From an uncultured Eubacterium sp. (GTDB lineage Bacteria > Bacillota > Clostridia > Oscillospirales > Acutalibacteraceae), in assembly GCF_934525195.1 (NCBI RefSeq), contig NZ_CAKSZA010000001.1, positions 310,001 to 374,000 of the forward strand: a stretch of 64,000 nucleotides of DNA. The letters are read 5' to 3'. The number at the start of each line of letters is the position of its first letter. Position 1 is the stretch's first letter. Below are positions 1-8,955 of the stretch, piece after piece. A model generated the notes under the pieces. That model had not been told where the DNA came from. It did not search any database and worked only from the letters and a program-made list of their open reading frames with translations. Position numbers and translations under genes: made by a program.

Positions 1-2130
1 TCTGCCGATTTCGTCAAGGATGATGAGTGATTTATCGGTAGCGTTCTTCAGGATTGTTGACACCTCGTTCATTTCCACCATAAAGGTTGACTGACCGGTT
101 GCCAAGTCGTCCGAAGCACCGACTCTTGTGAATATTGCGTCGCAGACAGAAACTTTTGCGCTCCTTGCCGGAACAAAAGAGCCAATCTGTGCCAAAAGGA
201 CAATAAGAGCGGTTTGACGCATATATGTTGATTTACCTGCCATATTAGGACCGGTAATTATTGAGCATTTGTTAGTTTTGCAATCAAGGAGTGTGTCGTT
301 CGGAACAAACGGCGAATCGGTGAGCAAAGCCTCAACAACAGGATGTCTGCCGTCCTTGATTTCGAGCGTGCCATCCGTTGTAATCTGCGGACAGCAGTAA
401 TTGTTTTTGGTAGCTATCTCGGCAAGAGAAGCGACCGTGTCAAGAGTTGCAAGAGCCTTTGCGGTTCGTTGAATTCTCTCAACCTCGCCTGCAACCGTTG
501 TTCTGACGGCACAGAAAGTTTCGTATTCAAGGGCAACGCATCTGTCCTTTGCTCCGAGAACTTTGCCCTCAAGGTCTTTAAGTTCCTGAGTGATATATCT
601 TTCACAGTTTGTTAGAGTTTGTTTTCTTATGTAGGTTTCGGGAACAAGGTGCTTGTACGAATTTGTAACTTCAATGAAGTAGCCGAAAACCTTGTTGTAG
701 GAAACCTTGAGTTTTGGAATTCCCGTTGCTTCCTTTTCCCTGTTTTCAATTTCTGCAAGAACGGAAGCACCGCCCTGCATAATTGTGTGAAGTTCGTCAA
801 TTTCGGCATTATATCCGTCCCTAATCATTCCGCCCTCTCGCATAGAAAACGGAGGCTCATCAACGATTGATGAATTGATAAGTTCGTAGACGTCCTGCAA
901 AGTGTCGATATTATTATAAATCGACTTGAGCAACGCCGAATTTGCATTTTGCAAAAGTTCCTTGAGTGCCGGCAATTTTTCAACCGTTGCACAAAGAGAA
1001 CGGAGTTCCTTTGCATTCGCCGTGCCATATGCGATACGGCTCATAAGTCTTTCAATATCATTAACTCCTGTGAGAAGTTCCTTGACCTCATCACGAAGCA
1101 TCGGCTCGTCAACAAGTTCGCCGACAGCATTCTGTCGTTTGCTGATTTGCGACACGCTGATGAGCGGTCTTTCAATCCAAGAGCGAAGCATTCTTTTGCC
1201 CATTGCGGTTTTTGTGTTGTCAATAACCCACAAAAGTGAGTGGCGCTTGTCCCCTGTCATCATTGAACGGGTGAGTTCAAGATTTCGTCTTGCACTAATG
1301 TCAAGGTTCATAAACTCGGTTTCTTCGTAAAACTCAATCTCTGACGGTGCTTCAAGCTCATCGGTCTTTCTGTTTTCACGAAGATAGGCGATTACCGCAC
1401 CGAGTGCAGAAACCGCAGGCTTGCTTTTGCCGAGTCCGAGCGAATCAATTTTTTCCTTGTTCATTGTTTGCAAAATGAGATTTGTTGCGTTATCAAAATC
1501 AAAGCAACTGTCATCAAGAACTTCAAGTTCTATATCAAGCCTTGACTTAACAAACTTTGCAACCTCATCAAATTCATTTGCAAGTGAATTCACCAAAATT
1601 TCCTTTGGTGCATAGGTAGAAAGCTGATTGTTGATTTTTTCCTGTTCATCGGTTCTGCCGATTGAAGTGATGTGGAATTCGCCCGTTGACACATCAACAA
1701 AGCAAACGCCCGTTTCGTTGTCGCCCTTGCACAGAGCACAAAGATAATTGTTCACCCCGTCATCAAGAATATTGTTTTCAATAACCGTGCCGGGAGTGAT
1801 GACTCTTACGACATCTCTTTTGACAAGTCCCTTTGCCTTTGCAGGGTCCTCGGTCTGCTCGCAAATTGCAACCTTGTAGCCGTAAGAAACAAGCTTTGCA
1901 ATGTAGCTGTCGGACGAATGGAACGGCACACCGCACATCGGTGCACGCTCGCCCTGACCGCAATCCTTGCCTGTGAGAACAAGGTCAAGAACCTTTGACG
2001 CAATCTTTGCATCGTCAAAAAACATCTCGTAAAAATCACCCAGACGGAAAAACAAAATAACGCCCGGATAATTCTTTTTTATTTCAAAATACTGTGCCAT
2101 CATCGGGGATAGCTTTTGTTCCTTTGCCAT
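1..2130 (-). CDS. mutS: DNA mismatch repair ATPase MutS, C-terminus beyond window
   Basis: Recognises mismatches and small loops and starts methyl-independent mismatch repair together with MutL. 710 codons are visible from ATG at 2130; the frame is open to base 1, so the gene is cut by the window edge, not broken. The N-terminus has the mismatch-reading motif GDFYEMFFDDA, the mid-region is the lever/clamp part, and the ATPase has Walker A TGPNMAGKST (about residues 626-635) and Walker B LIILDEIGR, with D706 and E707 as the last recognisable residues before the edge. Lies 54 bp after ylbF and is probably the third gene of the miaB-ylbF-mutS operon; mutL may follow outside the window. Identity is certain from the two ATPase motifs. 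Confidence 0.97.
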   Translation of the reverse strand, partial: MAKEQKLSPMMAQYFEIKKNYPGVILFFRLGDFYEMFFDDAKIASKVLDLVLTGKDCGQGERAPMCGVPFHSSDSYIAKLVSYGYKVAICEQTEDPAKAKGLVKRDVVRVITPGTVIENNILDDGVNNYLCALCKGDNETGVCFVDVSTGEFHITSIGRTDEQEKINNQLSTYAPKEILVNSLANEFDEVAKFVKSRLDIELEVLDDSCFDFDNATNLILQTMNKEKIDSLGLGKSKPAVSALGAVIAYLRENRKTDELEAPSEIEFYEETEFMNLDISARRNLELTRSMMTGDKRHSLLWVIDNTKTAMGKRMLRSWIERPLISVSQISKRQNAVGELVDEPMLRDEVKELLTGVNDIERLMSRIAYGTANAKELRSLCATVEKLPALKELLQNANSALLKSIYNNIDTLQDVYELINSSIVDEPPFSMREGGMIRDGYNAEIDELHTIMQGGASVLAEIENREKEATGIPKLKVSYNKVFGYFIEVTNSYKHLVPETYIRKQTLTNCERYITQELKDLEGKVLGAKDRCVALEYETFCAVRTTVAGEVERIQRTAKALATLDTVASLAEIATKNNYCCPQITTDGTLEIKDGRHPVVEALLTDSPFVPNDTLLDCKTNKCSIITGPNMAGKSTYMRQTALIVLLAQIGSFVPARSAKVSVCDAIFTRVGASDDLATGQSTFMVEMNEVSTILKNATDKSLIILDEIGR

Positions 2131-2184
2131 TTTGTTCACCGTCCTTACGCAATTTTTGAATCAGTAGTTTTTAGAATAAACTAA

Positions 2185-2595
2185 TTAGTGGCAACCGCCG
2201 CATGTGCAGCAGTCGTGTGTGCAATCGCTTGCAGGGATTTCGCATGTTGCAGGGTCTTGTCCGTCAAAGAACAAACCGATCATCTGGCTGATGTACTGTG
2301 CCATTTCTTCCATCTTTGCAGCAGCTTCTGAATACTTCTTCATATTCTCGCCGTCCATAACTTTTGTGTAAAGGTCCTGATATTCCTTTTGGAGTTCTGC
2401 GATTCTGTCCTGAGAAGCTTCTTCACCCTTTTCAGCCTCTTGCTGATACTTGAGAGTGATGAGTTGCATCTCCTGCATTTGCTGCTGAAGTGCCTCGTCT
2501 GCATCGTTTGCCTTTGCTGCAACTTGAAGTGCCTCAAATCTTGGGTCAGCCTGAATTTCCTTGCCAAGTTCTCTAAGTGCTGATTCTAAACTCAT
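2185..2595 (-). CDS. ylbF: YlbF/YmcA family protein with Cys/His-rich tail
   Basis: 136 residues. Residues 1-110 are alpha-helical and Gln/Glu-rich, typical of the YlbF/YmcA family (Bacillus RicF/RicA, which form a complex with RicT and influence RNA processing, competence and biofilm formation). The C-terminus adds a short tail with Cys in CEIPASDC and then CTHDCCTCGGCH, which could hold a metal or an Fe-S cluster; Ric proteins are known to carry [4Fe-4S] clusters. ATG at 2595 has a GAAAGGAATT ribosome site. Two bases separate it from miaB, an Fe-S enzyme gene, so the two are co-transcribed. The family call is good; the function in this organism is inferred. Confidence 0.85.
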   Translation of the reverse strand: MSLESALRELGKEIQADPRFEALQVAAKANDADEALQQQMQEMQLITLKYQQEAEKGEEASQDRIAELQKEYQDLYTKVMDGENMKKYSEAAAKMEEMAQYISQMIGLFFDGQDPATCEIPASDCTHDCCTCGGCH

Positions 2596-2597
2596 AT

Positions 2598-4022
2598 TTA
2601 ATTCCTTTCTAATTCACCCAACATAACATAGGTGAGCGGCTCTGTTACTTTTATTTTTTGGAAGGTTCCGATGAGCCCCTCGTCACCAACAAATTCTATA
2701 ATCAAATTGCCGTCTGTTCTTGCGGCAAGATAATTATCACCTTGCTTGCCTTTTCCGTACACAAAGCATTTAAAAACCTTGCCTTTGTGAAGTGCCATTT
2801 GCTCGCCCGATATTCTCTCCTGCAAAGCAAGAAGTTCACGCATCCACTTTGACTTTTCCTCATAAGGGACAGGGTCTTCCATTTCTGCGGCAGGTGTGCC
2901 TTTACGCGGCGAATAGATAAAGGTGAAAAGGCTTGTTGCCTTTATCTCTTCAACGAGCGACTTTGTGTCGCAAAATTCTTCATAGGTTTCACCCGGGAAG
3001 CCTACGATAATATCGCTTGTGATTGACAGTTCGTCACCCATAAGTTCCTTGGCATAGTTGATAAGCGACAAATACTTCTCTCTTGTATACGACCTGTTCA
3101 TAGCCTTGAGCACTCTGTCATTTCCGCTTTGGAACGGCAAATGCAAATGAGTTGCAACCTTGTCGCACTCTGCCATAGTTTCGATAAGTTCTTTTGTGCA
3201 GTCCTTTGGGTGAGAAGTCATAAATCGAATTCTGAAATCGCCGTCAAGTTCATTGAGCATACGCAAAAGTTCCGAAAAAGAAACCTTTGGTTCTAAATCC
3301 TTGCCGTAAGAATTTACATTTTGACCGAGGAGAGTAATTTCCTTATACCCCTCGTCAACAAGACTCTTGAACTCGGCAACAACATCCTTGACCTCTCGGC
3401 TGCGCTCTCTGCCTCGAACATAAGGCACGATGCAGTACGAACAAAAATTGTTGCATCCGTACATAATCGGAATCCATGCCTTTTTGTCATTGTCACGCTT
3501 TACGGGAATTCCCTCGGCTATAACACCGTCAACATTGGGAAGTTCAAACACTCTCCTGTTTTTTGTAAGTGCAGAATAAATGAGTTCGGGCACTTTATAA
3601 ACAACGTGTGTTCCGAAAACCAAATCAACAAACGGAAATGATTTTTTGATTTTTTCTGCAATGTGTTGCTGTTGCATCATACAACCGCAAAGTGCGATTA
3701 CAACATCGGGATTGGCAAGCTTATACTTTTTCAAAGCTCCGACATTGCCAAACACTCTGTCCTCTGCGTGTTCTCTGACAGCGCAGGTGTTGAAAATAAT
3801 CAACTTTGCCTGTGTGCGTTCTTCCGTAAAGCCATAGCCCATAGCTTCAAGCATACCCTTGATATGCTCGCTGTCCGCAACATTTTGCTGACAACCGTAG
3901 GTGACTACGCATGCAAGAGGCTTTGACGAATATCTTTTTGAGGTAAGTTCATTCACCTTGTGGGCAAACTGCTTTTGCACCTCTAATTCTTCGTCCGATA
4001 CTTTTTTGATATTTGCAGGCAT
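2598..4022 (-). CDS. miaB: tRNA-2-methylthio-N6-dimethylallyladenosine synthase MiaB
   Basis: Radical SAM methylthiotransferase that converts i6A37 to ms2i6A37 in tRNAs reading UNN codons. 474 residues: an N-terminal UPF0004 domain with three cluster-binding Cys (VTYGCQQN, NTCAVREHA, ALCGCMMQ), a radical SAM core with CNNFCSYC and the RGRERSR motif, and a C-terminal TRAM domain. The start at 4022 is supported by AAGGAGGTG seven bases upstream. About 20 extra N-terminal residues precede the conserved domain, as in many clostridial homologues. First gene of the run with ylbF and mutS and directly behind a good promoter. Confidence 0.96.
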   Translation of the reverse strand: MPANIKKVSDEELEVQKQFAHKVNELTSKRYSSKPLACVVTYGCQQNVADSEHIKGMLEAMGYGFTEERTQAKLIIFNTCAVREHAEDRVFGNVGALKKYKLANPDVVIALCGCMMQQQHIAEKIKKSFPFVDLVFGTHVVYKVPELIYSALTKNRRVFELPNVDGVIAEGIPVKRDNDKKAWIPIMYGCNNFCSYCIVPYVRGRERSREVKDVVAEFKSLVDEGYKEITLLGQNVNSYGKDLEPKVSFSELLRMLNELDGDFRIRFMTSHPKDCTKELIETMAECDKVATHLHLPFQSGNDRVLKAMNRSYTREKYLSLINYAKELMGDELSITSDIIVGFPGETYEEFCDTKSLVEEIKATSLFTFIYSPRKGTPAAEMEDPVPYEEKSKWMRELLALQERISGEQMALHKGKVFKCFVYGKGKQGDNYLAARTDGNLIIEFVGDEGLIGTFQKIKVTEPLTYVMLGELERN

Positions 4023-4091
4023 AGTTGCACCTCCTTGCGATAATAGGAAGTATGAAAATGCACTTTTGCATATTAATCCATACTATTTGTT

Positions 4092-4120
4092 ATTATAACA
4101 AAAGGCAGGCTATTATTCAA
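4092..4120 (-). promoter_or_regulatory. Sigma-A promoter of miaB-ylbF-mutS
   Basis: On the minus strand TTGAAT (4115-4120), a 17 bp spacer and a perfect TATAAT (4092-4097). The start codon lies about 70 bases downstream. Confidence 0.75.
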
Positions 4121-4253
4121 TAATAAATTTATAAAATAATATAAAAATTATATATAAAGAAATAAGAGATATTTTATATAACTTGCACATTGATTTTTAA
4201 TGCCGTCAATGGTAAAATTAACAGGACTGAAAACAAGACAAAAGGTGAAAATT

Positions 4254-5783
4254 ATGCTAAAAAAACGAGGAGCGGGAGTACTGCTCCATTTAAGTTCAAT
4301 GCCGTCACAATACGGAGTCGGGGTTTTGGACGAAAACGCAAAACATTTTGTTGACAGAATAGCTGATATGGGATTCACATATTGGCAGGTTTTGCCGTTC
4401 AATCCGACCGACAATGCAAATTCTCCGTACTGTTCTCCGTCGGCATTTGCAGGAAATTACATATACATAAACCCACAGGGGCTGAAAGATATGGGGCTTA
4501 TTTCCGACGAGGACATAAGCGAAAACATCTATGACGGCACTCCGTACACCGCCGCCTATGAATTTGCCCTCGAAAAGCGACTTGCAACGCTCAAAAAAGC
4601 ATTTTTGAATGTCGGCGAAGAACTTGCATCGGACATCAAGCAGTTTGAAATTGACAATCCGTGGCTCACCGATTACGCTGTGTTTATGGCGGTTAAGGAG
4701 CAGGAAAACTTCAAGCCGTGGTGGGAATGGTCAAGCGAACACGCACATTATTTTGAATGCATCAAAAAGATTTACGACTACGAAGAAAGTGCCGCATTTT
4801 GGAAATTTGTGCAGTATATTTTCTACAAGCAGTGGGCGGAAATCAAAAAATATGCCAACAAAAAAGGCATTGCGGTTATCGGTGATATGCCAATATATGT
4901 TGCTATGGACAGCGTTGATGTTTGGTCAAATCTGCCGATGTTTTTGATTGACGAAAAAACTTTGAAAGCTGAAAAAGTTGCGGGAGTTCCGCCTGATTAT
5001 TTCAGCGAGGACGGTCAACTTTGGGGCAACCCGATATACGATTGGGAGGCTATGAAAAAGGACGGCTACTGCTGGTGGCTGTCACGACTTGAGCACAATC
5101 TAAAAATTTACGACACCGTGAGAATTGACCATTTCAGAGCATTTGCGTCATATTGGGAGATACCTGCCGACAGCGAAACCGCAAAGGTCGGCGAATGGAC
5201 AGACGGTCCAAAAATGGACTTCTTTGACAAGGTGTTTGAACGATTCGGCAAAGACGCACCTATCATTGCAGAGGACTTAGGCGTGTTCGGCGAAGATGTT
5301 GTGGATCTCCTGAAAGACACGGATTTTCCGGGTATGAAAGTGGTTCAATTCGGCTTTGACCCAAATTCCGATTCGTCACACATGCCGCATAACGCAGGTC
5401 AAAACAGCATAAATTATGTAGGTACTCACGACAATAACACAATTCTCGGTTGGCTGTGGGAAGCAAGCGAGGAAGAACGCCGATTTGCACTTGATTACTG
5501 CCATTTCAAGGGTGATAATTGGGGCGAGGGCGGATACCAAAGTGCCTCTTGCCGTGCAATTATTGAGGCAGTATGGCAGAGTGCGTCAAATGTTGCAATC
5601 ATTGCACTTCAGGATATGTGCGGTTTCGGTTCGGACGCAAGAATGAACATTCCCGGCGTGCCCGAAAAAAACTGGAGATTCCGCACAACAAGGGAAACAA
5701 TCGACAGCATTGACACCGACTACTTCAAGCACATCAATTCCCTTTACCGCAGAATGTATCCTGTGTTTGACAAAAAACAATAA
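4254..5783 (+). CDS. malQ: 4-alpha-glucanotransferase (amylomaltase)
   Basis: GH77 enzyme that transfers alpha-1,4-glucan chains in maltodextrin or glycogen metabolism; cytoplasmic. 509 residues from ATG at 4254. This start is preferred over an upstream in-frame ATG at 4200 because AAAGGTG sits just before it and the GH77 N-terminus (GAGVLLHLSSMPSQYGVG) begins nine residues later. Catalytic motifs visible: RIDHFRAF (nucleophile Asp), IIAEDLG (acid/base Glu) and VGTHDN (stabilising Asp). A single-gene unit, divergent from miaB, ending at a bidirectional terminator. The upstream region (4121-4253) is very AT-rich and I see no clear promoter there. Confidence 0.95.
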   Translation: MLKKRGAGVLLHLSSMPSQYGVGVLDENAKHFVDRIADMGFTYWQVLPFNPTDNANSPYCSPSAFAGNYIYINPQGLKDMGLISDEDISENIYDGTPYTAAYEFALEKRLATLKKAFLNVGEELASDIKQFEIDNPWLTDYAVFMAVKEQENFKPWWEWSSEHAHYFECIKKIYDYEESAAFWKFVQYIFYKQWAEIKKYANKKGIAVIGDMPIYVAMDSVDVWSNLPMFLIDEKTLKAEKVAGVPPDYFSEDGQLWGNPIYDWEAMKKDGYCWWLSRLEHNLKIYDTVRIDHFRAFASYWEIPADSETAKVGEWTDGPKMDFFDKVFERFGKDAPIIAEDLGVFGEDVVDLLKDTDFPGMKVVQFGFDPNSDSSHMPHNAGQNSINYVGTHDNNTILGWLWEASEEERRFALDYCHFKGDNWGEGGYQSASCRAIIEAVWQSASNVAIIALQDMCGFGSDARMNIPGVPEKNWRFRTTRETIDSIDTDYFKHINSLYRRMYPVFDKKQ

Positions 5784-5794
5784 TCACACAAAAT

Positions 5795-5845
5795 CAAAAA
5801 CCGTCTTGGATTGGAGCACCAATTCAAAACGGTTTTGTTTTTTAT
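5795..5845. terminator. Bidirectional terminator between malQ and the aromatic operon
   Basis: AAAAACCGT (5796-5804) pairs with ACGGTTTT (5829-5836), with an inner stem. T-runs on both sides serve malQ (plus) and the diacylglycerol kinase gene (minus). Confidence 0.8.
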
Positions 5846-5868
5846 TTGATTTAGCAAATAATCAAGGC

Positions 5869-6828
5869 TTAATCCTTGATTACACAAAGTTTAACTGCCT
5901 TTGGTTCAACCTTAAATTCAAGCTCGGAATAATTAAAGTTTTCGCCGTCACAGTTGCCTATAAGCGGAGAACCGTCCTCCATATAAACCTTGCCTGATTT
6001 TATGTAGTAATTTGTGCAAACGCTGTCGGTATTTTCATTGAGAGTACCGCTTGAATACTTAGGTATCAACTTAAGAGCCTTTGCAAGCGAAACACCGTTG
6101 ACAAGGCACACATCAAGAAGTCCGTCATCAAGCACCGAATTCGGCGCAGGACAAAAGCTTCCTCCGTACCAGCTTGCGTTGCAAATAGCCATAAGAGCAT
6201 AGTCCTTGTTGCTTTGCTCAACGGTAAATTCACTGCCTGTAGCCTTGTCAATGCAATTGAGTTTATACGAAATTGTGTAATGAATAGGCTTTGCGATAAT
6301 TGGCGCAACAGCGACTTTGTAAGCATGATGTCCCAAAAACGGTGCTTTTGCGGCAATTTTTCTGCCCATAGTTTCAACAAGAGTGTCAAGACCAAATGAC
6401 AAAACATTCACGCCTTTTTCGCCGTTATAATCAATAATATCAATAGGTTTTATGTCATATTTAATCTTGCCGTTGTAAAGACCGAACGACTTAATAACAT
6501 TTTCCACATTGATGTTTTTGGTATCATAAATTTTCTTTGCAAAGTCATTGCCCATACCAAGAGGCAAGACCATCATAGGGGTGTCTGTCCCGGCAAGACC
6601 GTTGACAACCTCGTGCACGGTGCCGTCACCGCCACAGGTCACAATGACACAGTCCGCACCGTATTGTTTTGCATATTCGGCGCTGATAATTTTAGCGTCA
6701 CCACGCTTGTGAGTTTCCTCAATAATTATATCGTCATCAATTTGACGGAATGCGGACTTGATTCTGTAAAACAACTTTTTCTTGTTATCATTTCCTGCAA
6801 TAGGATTAACTACAAAAACATACTTCAT
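5869..6828 (-). CDS. Diacylglycerol/lipid kinase family protein (YegS/DagK type)
   Basis: 319 residues of the DAGK catalytic family that phosphorylates diacylglycerol or related lipids, feeding it back to phosphatidate. The nucleotide-binding motif GGDGTVHEVVNGL and the following LPLGMGNDFAKK are clear; the C-terminal half carries the beta-sandwich with DDGLLDVCLV. ATG at 6828 has AGGGGC upstream. Last gene of the long minus-strand run, 32 bp after galK. The exact lipid substrate (DgkB-like or other) cannot be read from the sequence. Confidence 0.88.
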   Translation of the reverse strand: MKYVFVVNPIAGNDNKKKLFYRIKSAFRQIDDDIIIEETHKRGDAKIISAEYAKQYGADCVIVTCGGDGTVHEVVNGLAGTDTPMMVLPLGMGNDFAKKIYDTKNINVENVIKSFGLYNGKIKYDIKPIDIIDYNGEKGVNVLSFGLDTLVETMGRKIAAKAPFLGHHAYKVAVAPIIAKPIHYTISYKLNCIDKATGSEFTVEQSNKDYALMAICNASWYGGSFCPAPNSVLDDGLLDVCLVNGVSLAKALKLIPKYSSGTLNENTDSVCTNYYIKSGKVYMEDGSPLIGNCDGENFNYSELEFKVEPKAVKLCVIKD

Positions 6829-6860
6829 CTGACATTGCCCCTTTCATCAGCACCGAAGTG

Positions 6861-8141
6861 TTATATTACCTGTGTACCGCCAACAGGACGAATAATGAGA
6901 ACATGGCAACTGCCCTCTCCGAATACGCCCTCGATTGTTTTCTTGTATACATCAAGCATATCGTTTGGAACAAAAGCCTGAATTGTGCCTGCAAATCCAC
7001 CGCCGTGAACTCTCCAAGCGCCTTTTCCGTCAAGGAGTTCCTTGCTGATTGCAAGAGCCAAAGAAAGTTTTTGCTCAGTTGGATTTTTTGGTGTGTAAAC
7101 ATTTTGATTGAGCATAAATGATGAACGACCCGAATCAATAATAACCTGCTTAAAGCCCTCAAAATCGTTGTTTTCAAGACATCCAACAGCTTTTTCGACT
7201 CTCTTGTTTTCGTTGAAAAAGTGGATTGCACGGAGAATTGCACGGTCGTTTACTCTGCCTGTAAGTTCAGGAAGTGCGGCAAAGAATTCCTCATAAGAAA
7301 CCTCACGCAGAACATTCTTGCCGAGTGCCTGTGCAACAGATTCCATCTCTGCTCTTACTGCGGCATAATCATCTGTCAAATCAGAATGGTTGCCGTGAGT
7401 GTCAACTATGCAAAGCGAATGTCCCGATTTTGAGAAATCAAAATCAATTTTCTTAATAACAGGGTCTTTTGTTGATTTAAAGTCGATTGTAACAAATGTT
7501 CCGACTGATGACGCCATCTGATCAAGAAGTCCGCAAGGCTTGCCAAAGAATACATTTTCGCTGTACTGTGCAACCTTTGCAATCTCAACAGGGCTGATTT
7601 TTCCATCGTTGAACATAAATGACAAAACAGAGCCCAAAAGCACCTCAAACGCTGCTGATGATGAAAGACCCGAACCGCCCATAACATCACTTGTTGTGCA
7701 AGCGTCAAAGCCGGCAACTGTGTAGCCAAGGTTCTTGATTGTTGCAGCAACACCCTGTACAAGAGTTGTTGATGAACCGAAATTAGCCTCGTTAGGCACA
7801 AGGTCATTGAGGTCAACAACATTCATCTTGTGACCCTTTGATTTTACTCTGATGATGTTATCATCGTTTTTAGAAACAACTGCGATAGCATCCAAATTGA
7901 TTGAAGCGGCAAGGACTTTGCCGTTGTTGTGGTCGGTATGGTTACCGCAAACTTCGGTTCTGCCCGGAGCGGACATAATGTTTACTTCTCTGTCATATCC
8001 AAAAAGCTCGCCAAAATCGTTGAGTGTTTCAACATAACGGGGTTTTTGTTCCTCAACAGCCTTGTCGGTAACATAAACCGCCTTTAAATTTTCATCATAA
8101 GTACCGTCATTAATAGCGGCAATGAGTTCGTTAACGTTCAT
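6861..8141 (-). CDS. galK: Galactokinase
   Basis: GHMP-family kinase, ATP + galactose to galactose-1-phosphate, first step of the Leloir pathway. 426 residues, the usual clostridial length. Motifs: GRTEVCGNHTDHNNGKVLA (galactokinase signature), GGSGLSSSAAFEV (ATP loop), PCGLLDQMASSVG (catalytic Asp) and VHGGGFAGTIQAFV. ATG at 8141 follows AAAAGAGGAA. It sits 23 bp behind the VTT membrane protein with no galE, galT or sugar transporter next to it; an mglC-type galactose permease lies at the far end of the window (62901-63995). Confidence 0.95.
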   Translation of the reverse strand: MNVNELIAAINDGTYDENLKAVYVTDKAVEEQKPRYVETLNDFGELFGYDREVNIMSAPGRTEVCGNHTDHNNGKVLAASINLDAIAVVSKNDDNIIRVKSKGHKMNVVDLNDLVPNEANFGSSTTLVQGVAATIKNLGYTVAGFDACTTSDVMGGSGLSSSAAFEVLLGSVLSFMFNDGKISPVEIAKVAQYSENVFFGKPCGLLDQMASSVGTFVTIDFKSTKDPVIKKIDFDFSKSGHSLCIVDTHGNHSDLTDDYAAVRAEMESVAQALGKNVLREVSYEEFFAALPELTGRVNDRAILRAIHFFNENKRVEKAVGCLENNDFEGFKQVIIDSGRSSFMLNQNVYTPKNPTEQKLSLALAISKELLDGKGAWRVHGGGFAGTIQAFVPNDMLDVYKKTIEGVFGEGSCHVLIIRPVGGTQVI

Positions 8142-8164
8142 AATTAAAATTCCTCTTTTAAATT

Positions 8165-8935
8165 TTATAATACTATTTTATATTTATCCTTTTCGCTGTA
8201 AATCAGCAGAGTTTGGGTCATCTGTCGTGATCTTACGCCATAAAAGATATTAAATATCAATGTTGAAAATCCGCTGAATGCAACAATAATCATAAGTGTT
8301 GTTATGAAAGTTACGGAGAACGGATTTGTATAGGATGTTCCGAGCTTTGTGTAAATAAACAATCTCGGAGCAAATCCAAGCATACTCAAAAGCGAATAAT
8401 AAACAAAATCATATCGCATTGAGCCATAATATTTTGACACCATACCAACAGGGATAATCGGCACAAGTCGGGTTACGGCAAGCACATACGGATTACCATT
8501 GCCTTTAAAATGAATCCAATCCCTGACAAATCGCAGATTGTCAATATTCAAAATCATACCTGTCCATCCGCCGCCGAGGAAAGTGCCCTCAACGTACTTT
8601 ACCGTGAAGAAAAAGAAGATGAACACGGCGTTGAGCGCAAGTGCGGGACCGAGCGGAAAAACCATACCCGATATGACGCACAATGCCGACAGCGGAATAG
8701 CCAGCTGACATTTTGCAATATACAAAGCAAAAATGCACAATATAATCTCCCCGGGAGTTTCAAGCCTTGCAATGGCATCGTCTATTCGTTTAAGAATATT
8801 GATAATCACCTCAAACCTCTGTTCAAGACTTTCGTGCTCATAAAGAGCAACGCCCAAAAGAACAAGAGCGGTAAGAGTCACGGCAAGTATCAAAAACGAT
8901 GTGAAACCCGTGCGGTGACGCTTTGTTTGTTTCAT
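8165..8935 (-). CDS. TVP38/TMEM64 (VTT/DedA-like) membrane protein
   Basis: 256 residues with about five or six membrane segments; an N-terminal TM at residues 13-30 is followed by the VTT/SNARE-associated core. The stretch around LAVTRLVPIIPVGMVSKYYG matches the conserved RxxPxxP-like re-entrant loop of the family, which in some members takes part in lipid scrambling or envelope homeostasis. ATG at 8935 is chosen over a TTG at 8938; the ribosome site is weak, so coupling to pheA 20 bp upstream is likely. Sits between pheA and galK in the same run. Family call solid, function unknown. Confidence 0.8.
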   Translation of the reverse strand: MKQTKRHRTGFTSFLILAVTLTALVLLGVALYEHESLEQRFEVIINILKRIDDAIARLETPGEIILCIFALYIAKCQLAIPLSALCVISGMVFPLGPALALNAVFIFFFFTVKYVEGTFLGGGWTGMILNIDNLRFVRDWIHFKGNGNPYVLAVTRLVPIIPVGMVSKYYGSMRYDFVYYSLLSMLGFAPRLFIYTKLGTSYTNPFSVTFITTLMIIVAFSGFSTLIFNIFYGVRSRQMTQTLLIYSEKDKYKIVL

Positions 8936-8955
8936 CAAATCATACCAATACTTTG

